From the NCBI RefSeq assembly GCF_000720455.1, contig NZ_JOAK01000009.1, forward strand, positions 124,001 through 188,000: a DNA stretch of 64,000 nt, written 5' to 3'. The notes below the pieces were generated by a model. It was not told the origin of the DNA, made no database searches, and was given only the letters and a program-made list of their open reading frames with translations. The position numbers and the translations under genes were made by a program. Origin of the DNA: Streptomyces virginiae. GTDB taxonomy: Bacteria; Actinomycetota; Actinomycetes; Streptomycetales; Streptomycetaceae. This document shows positions 56,959-64,000 of the stretch, piece after piece; the stretch's first letter is position 1, and each line of letters starts with the position of its first letter.

Positions 56959-58016
56959 TCAGCCACCGCTGCGAGGGGCGGGCGCCGCGAGTCCCGCCGC
57001 GTTGCGGATGTCCCGGGGCGCCCGCCCGTCCCACCGCCGTACCGCCCGGCGCAGCGCGCGCATGTCGCTGTAGCCGACCCGGGCCGCGATCACCTGGAGC
57101 GGCACGTCGGTGGTGCGCAGCAGCTCCATCGTCCGTTCCTGGCGCACGGATTCGACCTCCTCGCGCCAGGTCGTGCCGAGCTCCCGCAGGCGCCGCTGCA
57201 GCGTGCGCGGGCTCATCGCGAGCCGCCCGGCGACGTACTCCAGGTTCACGCTGTCCTCCCGGAAGGCGCCTGCGAGGACCATCCGGAAGCTGTCCTGCCA
57301 GAGCATCACCGGCTGGGCGGCCGCCAGGGTCAGCCGGGCCTGGTGCGCCAGGAGGCGGTCCAGGCCCGGCTGCGCCTTGGGCAGCGGCGCGCGCACGTCG
57401 TCGTCGTGGAAGGTGATCGAGTTGTACGGCGCCTCGAAGTCGATGCGGGTGGTGCCGAACAGCTGCGCCAGCCGGCGGTACTCGCGCGGCGCGCCGTGCG
57501 TGACGCAGACGCGCAAGGGGGCGAGGGGCCGGCCGGTGGCGGCCCGCGCCCGGGTCAGGAACATGGCCAGCGCGAACCAGTCGATGGCCTCCACCACGTC
57601 CGGCCCCCAACTCCCCGTCGAGTGGCGGACGGTGAAGGTCCGCCCGTCCTCCTCGATGAGGAGCTTCTCGTTGGCCGGGTCGGCGATGACGGCGTTGTAC
57701 TCCACCACCTGCCTCAGGGACTCCCGCAGACTGGGACCGCTGGTGACCAGGTAGTCCCACAGGCCGAACGTGCCGATCGGGGCCTCGTCGTGAGCAGCGC
57801 CCCGACCGCCGACCCCGCCCCGGACAGCGTCAGCTCCTCCCACACGGAGAGCGCCGACGGGGTCGAGACCCGGGCCAGGTCGTTGCCCAGCACCTCGGGG
57901 CCCAGGTCGTGGAACCGGGCGAACCTGTCCATGCCCGCGCCCGTCCTGCGCAGGGCGTCGACGACGAACCGGGCGAGGTGCACGGAGATGGTTCCGCGGG
58001 CGTTGTGAGACTGCAT
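56959..58016 (-). pseudogene. AraC-family regulator interrupted by a frameshift
   Basis: The ATG at 58014-58016 opens a chain like the AraC regulator at 5303-6340 (HDLGPEVLGNDLARVSTPSALSVWEELTL). Near 57786-57791 the reading moves to another frame, where EAPIGTFGLWDYLVTSGPSLRESL and the rest, including both helix-turn-helix units, continue to the stop at 56959. Adding one base would restore about 352 residues, close to the paralogue's 345. Either the gene is inactive or one base is missing in the sequence. Confidence 0.85.
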
Positions 58017-58164
58017 GGGGCGGTGACGCTACCAGTCCGCCGGCCGAACTTCCCGGCCCCGCGCGCAGCTTGGCGCAGGCGCGTACCCTGGCGGCCCGAA
58101 ACGCTCCCCACCTGGCGGGAAACCGGTTCCCCGGTTGGCGCCGGGGGTCCCCTCGCTGACGCGT

Positions 58165-58195
58165 GCGGGTCCTTATGACCGCCCGCGGGACCCGC
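58165..58195. promoter_or_regulatory. 8-bp dyad upstream of the serine hydrolase gene
   Basis: GCGGGTCC (58165-58172) faces GGACCCGC (58188-58195), 50 nt before the start codon and in the region divergent from the AraC pseudogene. It is a possible operator. Confidence 0.45.
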
Positions 58196-58244
58196 CTACG
58201 GTGACGTCGACCACGGCATGACCAACCGAGTCGAAGGATCCGAC

Positions 58245-59633
58245 GTGACGTTCTCACCTGCCCACTGGCAGAGCCGCCTCGACGCGTTGCGCGCCGCCCA
58301 CCACGTACCCGGCGCCACCCTCGCGGTGTTCGCCGACGGACGGATCCACGAGCTGGCGAGCGGCCTGCTGCACCGCGGAACAGGGGTGGAGGCCACCACC
58401 GACTCGGTGTTCCAGCTCGGCTCGATAGCCAAGATCTACACCGCCACCCTGGTCATGCAGCTCGTCGACGCCGGCCGACTGGACCTGGACACACCCGTCT
58501 GCGAGATCCTGCCGGAGTTCTCCCCGGCCGGCGCCCCCGGGTCCGACAAGGCGATCACCGTGCGCCGGCTGCTCAGCCACACCAGCGGCCTCACCTGTGA
58601 CTTCACCTACGACAGCGGGCGCGGCGACGACTGTCTGGCCGAATATGTGAGGGCCGCCCGGAACGTGGCGCTCGACTGCCCGCCCGGCACCGCCGTCTCC
58701 TACAGCAGCGTCGGCTACAACGTCCTCGGCCGCATCGTCGAGGTCGTCACCGGACGCACCTGGGACCAGGCCCTGAAGGAGCGGATCGTCGCCCCCCTGG
58801 GCCTGACCCACACCATGACCCTGCCCGAGGAGGCGCTGGCCTTCCGTACGGCGATGGGCCACCTGCCGGGCGACGGGCCGGAGCCCGAACCGGCGCCGGT
58901 CTGGGACATGATGCCGCGTTCGGCAGGGCCGTACGGGCGTGTCCTGGCGAGCGCCGCCGACGTGCTGAGGCTGGCCAAGATGCACCTCGACGGCGGCGCC
59001 ACCGCGGACGGCACCCAGGTCCTGGGCGCCCGCGCCGTCGCGGCCATGCAGCGCTGGGAGGTCGACGTCCCCGACCGGTGGACGGTGAGCGCCGACGGCT
59101 GGGGGCTGGGCTGGTCGCTGTACGACTGGAACGGAGTCCCGGGGTACGGCCACGACGGCGCCTCCGTCGGCCAGTACGGCTACCTGCGCGTCGTGCCCGG
59201 CGCCGACGTCATCGTCGTCCTGCTCACCAACGGAGGCGGAGCCCGCCGCCTGTACGCCGACCTGTTGCGCGAACTCCTCGCGGACCTCGCCGAGGTCCGG
59301 ACGCCCCCCTCCTTCGCGCCGCCCGCACACCCGCCGACGGTCGACATGACCCCGCTGCTCGGCACCTACCGGCGCGAGGGCGTCGTCATCACGGTCACCT
59401 CCGGCTCCGGCGGCTCCCCGCACCTGCGCTACGAGTTCGTCGACGGCATGCGGGACTTCTCGCCTCCCCTGGAGCTGGACCTCACCCCGCTCAGCGCGAC
59501 CGTCTTCGCCGCCACCGGGGCCGGCCCCTCCTTCAGCGAGGACTGGATGCCGGTCGTCTTCGCCGCCCTCGTCGACGGCACCCCCTGCTGCTACATCGGC
59601 ATGCGCTGCGCCCCCCGCACATCCCCCCACTGA
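58245..59633 (+). CDS. Serine hydrolase of the class C beta-lactamase/D-Ala-D-Ala carboxypeptidase family
   Basis: 462 residues; GTG 58245 has GAAGGA upstream, the earlier ATG 58218 does not. The motifs are intact: SIAK in FQLGSIAKIYTATL, YSS in VSYSSVGYNVLG, and HDG in GYGHDGASVGQYG. A C-terminal beta-barrel-like region follows (LGTYRREGVVITVTSG). No signal peptide is seen. The family includes esterases, peptidases and beta-lactamase relatives, so the substrate is open. Confidence 0.88.
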   Translation: MTFSPAHWQSRLDALRAAHHVPGATLAVFADGRIHELASGLLHRGTGVEATTDSVFQLGSIAKIYTATLVMQLVDAGRLDLDTPVCEILPEFSPAGAPGSDKAITVRRLLSHTSGLTCDFTYDSGRGDDCLAEYVRAARNVALDCPPGTAVSYSSVGYNVLGRIVEVVTGRTWDQALKERIVAPLGLTHTMTLPEEALAFRTAMGHLPGDGPEPEPAPVWDMMPRSAGPYGRVLASAADVLRLAKMHLDGGATADGTQVLGARAVAAMQRWEVDVPDRWTVSADGWGLGWSLYDWNGVPGYGHDGASVGQYGYLRVVPGADVIVVLLTNGGGARRLYADLLRELLADLAEVRTPPSFAPPAHPPTVDMTPLLGTYRREGVVITVTSGSGGSPHLRYEFVDGMRDFSPPLELDLTPLSATVFAATGAGPSFSEDWMPVVFAALVDGTPCCYIGMRCAPRTSPH

Positions 59634-59666
59634 CCGCCCCCCGATGGAGGCTTCGCCGGGTGGAGG

Positions 59667-59786
59667 TAAAGCGCATTAGCGCGGGCCCGGGGGAAAGGGG
59701 CGACAAGGAGTCAACATTGGCGGGCGCGGCGGTCCGTCGTCGAATCGACCCCAGGATCGGCGGGCTTTGTACTAAAGCGCATCAGT
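59667..59786. promoter_or_regulatory. Paired TAAAGCGCAT elements upstream of the sugar importer
   Basis: TAAAGCGCATTAGC (59667-59680) and TAAAGCGCATCAGT (59773-59786) are 12/14 identical direct repeats, 106 bp apart, in the 330-nt gap before the binding-protein gene. They look like operators of a LacI- or ROK-type sugar regulator not in the window. I see no gene in this gap. Confidence 0.6.
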
Positions 59787-59963
59787 CCAGCTCGAAGGTG
59801 GGGGACCGCGCTTTCCGTCGCAGTCCGCTGCGCGCCCTCGCGGGAATCGGTACCCGTCGTCATCGGCCAGCGTCAAATCGGCCTCATTGACGAGGTCTTG
59901 CCTTCCAGCGACGGTGGGCACCGCCTCCGGCGACGAGGCCGGACTTCTGCGAAGGCGGCGACG

Positions 59964-61301
59964 ATGACCCGTTCGAACCCGATCCGTACGGCTGTTGCCG
60001 CGCTGGCTGCCGGCGCGCTGATGTCGACCGCCGCGTGCGGGCTGGGCGGCGCCGGCGCCGGGGATGCCAAGGAGGCCGAGAGAACGGGAAAGGTGGCCGG
60101 CGAGATCACCTTCCGTACCCTCCAGCTGAAGCCCACCTTCACCGGCTACGTACAGGCCGTCATCGACGCCTTCGAGAAGAAGTACCCCGAAGTGAAGGTC
60201 AACTGGGAGGACGTGCCGGGCGACGGCTACAACGAGAAGCTCGTCGCCGACGCCCAGGCGGGGGCCCTCCCGGACGTGGTCAACCTGTCCACCGACTCCT
60301 TCCAGCTCCTCGGCGACCGGGGCCTGCTCGCCGACGTCGCGAAGCTCGACGGGGACACGGCCGGACAGTACGTCCCCGGCGCCTGGGAGCAGTTCAAACT
60401 CCCCGGGAGGGGCGACAGCGTCTACGCCTACCCCTGGTACGTGACCCCGGAGATCCTCACCTACAACAGGGAGCTCTTCGAGAGGTCCGGCCTGGATCCG
60501 GCCGTGCCGCCCACCAGCGTGGAGCAGTTCTTCGACTACGCCGAACAGATCGCCGCCCGGTCGGACGGCCAGTACTCCGCCTTCATGGCCGACCCCAAGG
60601 GACGGTTACCGGGCGACTGGCAGAAGATGGGCGTCCCCCTCCTCAGCCCCGCGAAGGACCGGTTCACCTTCGCCACCGACAAGGCCGTCGAATGGGTGGA
60701 GCGGATGAAGGACCTGTACGCCAAGGGCGCCATGCCCAAGGAGTCCCTCCTCAAGTCCGACGACATCAACCAGCTCTACGGCGGCGGCAAACTCGTCTTC
60801 GGCCCGGGCTCCCCGGGATTCGTCAAGGACGTCAAGCGCAACGCCCCGCAGGTCTACGCCAAGACGCAGGTCGCGGGCGCCGTCACCGGCCGGCTCGGCC
60901 ACATCGGCATCTACGCCCAGTCGCTCGGCATCAGGAAGGACACCGAACACCCGGACGCGGCGGCCGAGTTCGCGAAGTGGGTCACCAACGGCCCGAACCA
61001 GGTGGAGTTCTCCAGGAAGGCCACCATCTACCCCTCCAACGCGCAGGGCCTCGCCGACCCGTTCTTCTCCGACAGGGGCGACGGCAAGGACGCCGAGACG
61101 CTCGCCCGTGCGGTCGGCGCCGACCAGCTGAAGAGCGCCGCCCTCGACGCCAACACCCCCGTCCAGTGGACCAACCAGGTCGGGGACGCCGTCGTGCGCG
61201 AGGTGCAGAAGGCCGTCAAAGGTGAGCAGGACGCCCGGACGGCGGTGAAGAAGGCCGAGGAAGCGGCGAACCGGCTCCTCGCCGACGCGGCCCGCCCGTG
61301 A
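59964..61301 (+). CDS. Carbohydrate ABC importer, substrate-binding lipoprotein
   Basis: 445 residues from ATG 59964. The lipobox LMSTAACG places the lipid on Cys25. The fold is that of family 1 extracellular solute-binding proteins (ITFRTLQLKPTFTGYVQAVIDAFEKKYPEVKVNWEDVPGDGYNEKLVADAQAGALPDVVNLS). It delivers a sugar or oligosaccharide to the two permeases downstream. Its stop overlaps the first permease start (GTGA). The ATPase is absent, as usual where a shared MsiK-type ATPase serves several importers. Confidence 0.93.
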   Translation: MTRSNPIRTAVAALAAGALMSTAACGLGGAGAGDAKEAERTGKVAGEITFRTLQLKPTFTGYVQAVIDAFEKKYPEVKVNWEDVPGDGYNEKLVADAQAGALPDVVNLSTDSFQLLGDRGLLADVAKLDGDTAGQYVPGAWEQFKLPGRGDSVYAYPWYVTPEILTYNRELFERSGLDPAVPPTSVEQFFDYAEQIAARSDGQYSAFMADPKGRLPGDWQKMGVPLLSPAKDRFTFATDKAVEWVERMKDLYAKGAMPKESLLKSDDINQLYGGGKLVFGPGSPGFVKDVKRNAPQVYAKTQVAGAVTGRLGHIGIYAQSLGIRKDTEHPDAAAEFAKWVTNGPNQVEFSRKATIYPSNAQGLADPFFSDRGDGKDAETLARAVGADQLKSAALDANTPVQWTNQVGDAVVREVQKAVKGEQDARTAVKKAEEAANRLLADAARP

Positions 61302-62191
61302 CGGCCGACACCGGGCTGCCCCACCGCACCTGGTGGACCCCGTACCTCTTCCTCGCCCCCGGCCTGGCGATGGTGCTGCTGTTCAGCCTGTGGCCGTTCG
61401 TCAACACCGTCATCCTCTCCTTCACCGACGCCCGCATCCTGCGCGGCGGCGGCTTCGTCGGCCTCGACAACTACCGGCGTGCCCTCGCCGACCCCGACTT
61501 CTGGGTCGCCACCGGCAACAGCGTGCTCTACCTCCTGGTGGTCGTCCCCTGCCTGGTCCTCCTGCCGCTGGCCCTCGCCGTCCTCGTCCAGGCCAAGATC
61601 CCCGGCATCGGCTTCTTCCGCTCCGCCTTCTACACCCCGGTGATCGCCTCCGCCGTGGTCGTCGGGCTGATCTGGCAGTGGGTCCTGCGCAGCGACGGCC
61701 TCGTCAACACCGTCTTCCGGCGGCTCCACCTGGTCTGCGAGCCGGTCCCGTTCCTGACGGACAGCACGATGCTGCTGGTCTCCGCGATGATCGTGACCGT
61801 GTGGAAGGGCCTCGGCTACTACATGGTCTTCTACCTGGCCGCCCTCGGGAACGTCCCCGCCTCCCTGCACGAGGCCGCCGCGATCGACGGCGCCGGCCCG
61901 GTCCGCCGCTTCTTCAGCATCACCGTCCCCCAGGTGAAACCGATGATGCTGCTCGTCGGAACCCTCTCCGCCATCTCGGCGCTGCGCGTCTTCACCGAGA
62001 TCTACATCCTCGGCGGGGAGAGCGGCGGGCCCGGCGGCGGAGCCCGCACCCTGCCGTTCCTCATCCGCCAGGTGGGCCTCGGCTTCTCCGGCGAGACCGG
62101 CTACGCCTCCGCCATATCCATCCTGCTGTTCCTCCTCACGCTGGTCTTCAGCCTGTTGGGCCGCCGTCTGACCAAGGGGGACGAGGCATGA
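61298..62191 (+). CDS. Carbohydrate ABC importer permease (MalF/UgpA-like)
   Basis: 297 residues with six membrane helices. The EAA loop that contacts the ATPase reads LHEAAAIDGAGPVRRFFSITVPQVKP. The stop overlaps the start of the second permease (ATGA). Confidence 0.94.
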   Translation: MTADTGLPHRTWWTPYLFLAPGLAMVLLFSLWPFVNTVILSFTDARILRGGGFVGLDNYRRALADPDFWVATGNSVLYLLVVVPCLVLLPLALAVLVQAKIPGIGFFRSAFYTPVIASAVVVGLIWQWVLRSDGLVNTVFRRLHLVCEPVPFLTDSTMLLVSAMIVTVWKGLGYYMVFYLAALGNVPASLHEAAAIDGAGPVRRFFSITVPQVKPMMLLVGTLSAISALRVFTEIYILGGESGGPGGGARTLPFLIRQVGLGFSGETGYASAISILLFLLTLVFSLLGRRLTKGDEA

Positions 62192-63036
62192 GCCCGGGCG
62201 CTGCACACCCCGGCCGCGCGCGCCGCCGGCTCGGCCTGGCCGCCCGGTACGGCACGCTCCTGCTCATGCTCGCGGTCATGCTCGGCCCGATCGTCTGGCA
62301 GTTCCTGACCTCGATCCGCGGCCGCACCGAGAACGTGTACGACGGCGTACTGCCCGCGCAGCCCACCTTCGACAACTACGTCCGTGTCGCCGAGTCCTTC
62401 CCACTGCTCCAGTACGTCGGCAACACCCTCGTCGTCGCGGTCCTCGCGATCACCTCGAACCTGCTCTTCGCCGCGATGGGCGGCTACGCCCTCTCCCGCG
62501 CCGCCTGGAAGGGCCGCGAGGTCGTCTTCACCGTCCTCGTCGCCACCCTGATGTTCCCCTTCGAGTCCGTGATGATCTCGATGTTCCTCACCGTCCGTGA
62601 GATGGGCCTGGTCGACACCCTCGTCGGGGTCTGGCTGCCCGGCGCCGTCTCCGTCCTCAACATCATGATCATGCGTGCGGCCTTCCTCGCCGTGCCCAAG
62701 GAGGTCGAGGAGGCCGCCGTCCTGGACGGAGCGGGCGAGTGGACCCGCTTCACCCGGGTCTTCGTCCCCTCCGCCAAGGGCGCCCTGGCCGTCGTCTGCA
62801 TCACCAGCTTCATGGGCGCCTGGGACGACTTCCTCTGGCCGCTGCTGGTCCTCACCGACAGCGACCACTACACCCTCCAGCTCGGCCTGAAGACGCTGGC
62901 CGGCGCCACCACCGTCAACGACCAGCGGCTCATCGCCGCGGGCGCGATGGCAGCGCTCCTGCCGATGATGCTCCTCTTCTTCGCCCTCCAGCGTTTCTTC
63001 TTCAAGGGCGTGGGCGAGGGAGCCGTCAAGCTGTGA
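62188..63036 (+). CDS. Carbohydrate ABC importer permease (MalG/UgpE-like)
   Basis: 282 residues with six membrane helices. The EAA loop is VEEAAVLDGAGEWTRFTRVFVPSAKG. It is the second half of the permease pair and precedes the alpha-mannosidase by 73 nt. Confidence 0.94.
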   Translation: MSPGAAHPGRARRRLGLAARYGTLLLMLAVMLGPIVWQFLTSIRGRTENVYDGVLPAQPTFDNYVRVAESFPLLQYVGNTLVVAVLAITSNLLFAAMGGYALSRAAWKGREVVFTVLVATLMFPFESVMISMFLTVREMGLVDTLVGVWLPGAVSVLNIMIMRAAFLAVPKEVEEAAVLDGAGEWTRFTRVFVPSAKGALAVVCITSFMGAWDDFLWPLLVLTDSDHYTLQLGLKTLAGATTVNDQRLIAAGAMAALLPMMLLFFALQRFFFKGVGEGAVKL

Positions 63037-63109
63037 GCCGGACCGTCCGACCGACCCGCAGGCCCTCCGTACCGACCGACCACCACCTCCGGGAGCAGGA
63101 GCAGCTGTC

Positions 63110-64000
63110 ATGCATGACGACCGCAGCATCACCGAGCACCGCCTCCGCCGGGTGCTCCACGAACGCATCAAGCCCGCCGTCCACTCCAGCCCGCTCCCAC
63201 TGACCGTCGAGCGCTGGGACGCCCCGGGCGAGCCGGTCCCCGTCGCCGACGGCCTGGCGGCGCCCTACGAGCCCTGCGCGCCCGGCGACGCATGGGGCCC
63301 GGCCTGGGGCACCACCTGGTTCAAGGTCACCGGAACCGTCCCCGCCGGATGGGCCGGCCGGACCGTGGAGGCCGTCCTCGACCTCGGCTTCGACCGGATG
63401 ATGCCCGGCTTCCAGTGCGAGGGCCTGGTCCACCGGGCCGACGGCGGCGAGATCAAGGCCCTCAACCCGTACAACGACTGGGTGCGCGTGGCCGACCGCG
63501 CCGAGGGCGGCGAGCGGATCGAATGGTACGTCGAGGCCGCCGCCAACCCGGTCCTCGTCGACCACCGCGCCACCTACGAGGGCGACCTGCGCACCAGTGG
63601 CGACCAGCCCCTCTACCGCCTCGCCCGGATGGACCTCACCCTCTTCGAGACCGAGGTCTGGGAGCTGGTCCAGGACCTCGAAGTGCTCTACGAGCTGATG
63701 ACGCAGCTCGCCGCCGACGACGCCCGCCGGTACGGGATCCTGCGCGCCCTCGGCGCCGCCCTGGACGCGGTCGACCTCACCGACGTATCCGGCACGGCGG
63801 CGGCCGCCCGCGCTCGCCTCGCCGGCGTCCTCGCCGCCCCCGCCAACGCCTCCGCGCACCGCATCAGCGCGGTCGGCCACGCCCACATCGACTCCGCGTG
63901 GCTGTGGCCGCTGCGCGAGACCGTGCGCAAGGTCGCGCGGACCACCTCCAACATGGTCAACCTCATGGACGAACACCCCGAGTTCGTCTTCGCGATGTCG
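63110..64000 (+). CDS. Alpha-mannosidase (GH38), N-terminal 297 residues, cut by window end
   Basis: ATG 63110 follows AGGAG at 63097-63101. The N-terminal domain (WGPAWGTTWFKVTGTVPAGWAGRTVEAVLDLGF) is that of bacterial GH38 enzymes. The catalytic domain starts at HAHIDSAWLWPLRET with zinc ligands His257/His259 and Asp261. No signal peptide: a cytoplasmic enzyme that would trim mannosides brought in by the importer just upstream. The rest lies beyond the window. Confidence 0.93.
   Translation, partial: MHDDRSITEHRLRRVLHERIKPAVHSSPLPLTVERWDAPGEPVPVADGLAAPYEPCAPGDAWGPAWGTTWFKVTGTVPAGWAGRTVEAVLDLGFDRMMPGFQCEGLVHRADGGEIKALNPYNDWVRVADRAEGGERIEWYVEAAANPVLVDHRATYEGDLRTSGDQPLYRLARMDLTLFETEVWELVQDLEVLYELMTQLAADDARRYGILRALGAALDAVDLTDVSGTAAAARARLAGVLAAPANASAHRISAVGHAHIDSAWLWPLRETVRKVARTTSNMVNLMDEHPEFVFAMS

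Noticed and set aside
57714..58016. A separate 100-residue protein
   Set aside because: Its first 75 residues match the N-terminus of the AraC paralogue and its tail is out-of-frame sequence, so it is the front part of the frameshifted gene.

Overview
The window is very GC-rich, with the strong third-position G/C bias, GTG starts, overlapping stop/start codons and long open reverse frames expected of a Streptomyces or a close relative. The gene families point the same way: a DUF6153/DUF305 pair, a CASTOR/POLLUX-type channel, a DrrC-like UvrA, many TetR/AraC/LysR regulators, and secreted glycosidases. No rRNA, tRNA, CRISPR array or intact insertion sequence was seen.

Layout. 1-11.3 kb: the end of an unknown gene, an NTPase-TPR protein, the DUF6153/DUF305 pair with a strong terminator, a P450, an AraC regulator, an ABC exporter, a beta-carbonic anhydrase and a Tat-exported amine oxidase. 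11.3-19.8 kb: an ion-channel-like protein, an isochorismatase-fold protein without its cysteine, a SAP-domain protein, a 3-hydroxyisobutyryl-CoA hydrolase-like enzyme, two TetR regulators and a DrrC-like UvrA. 19.9-23.4 kb: an SDR, an MFS transporter and a secreted phosphoesterase on the minus strand.

23.5-40.1 kb is the centrepiece: seven overlapping or closely packed minus-strand genes read from one promoter near 40.25 kb. Two large synthases together carry the activities of a polyunsaturated-fatty-acid (Pfa)-type synthase: tandem nitronate-monooxygenase-like reductase barrels-KS-AT-ACP-KR on one chain and KS-AT-DH-phosphopantetheinyl transferase on the other. They are followed by a free ACP, an alpha/beta hydrolase, a GT1 glycosyltransferase, a two-part methyltransferase and a degenerate galactokinase-like protein. 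I infer an uncharacterised glycosylated, possibly methylated secondary lipid or polyene. A LysR gene is divergent. A 17-bp motif next to the synthase promoter recurs (15/17) before a secreted protein that shares its C-terminal Ig-like domain with the phosphoesterase at the other end of the cluster.

41.6-50 kb: the Ig-domain protein, a P450, a serine-hydrolase homologue that has lost all three catalytic motifs, a membrane molybdoenzyme, and an MpaB-type oxygenase with a polyprenyl synthase and a small partner. 50-56 kb: secreted alpha-N-acetylglucosaminidase (GH89) and alpha-galactosidase (GH27), a TetR gene with a double operator, a PLP dehydratase and a universal stress protein. 56.6-59.6 kb: a small membrane protein, a frameshifted AraC gene, and an intact serine hydrolase. 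60-64 kb: a carbohydrate ABC importer and the start of a GH38 alpha-mannosidase, suggesting import and cleavage of mannose-containing glycans.
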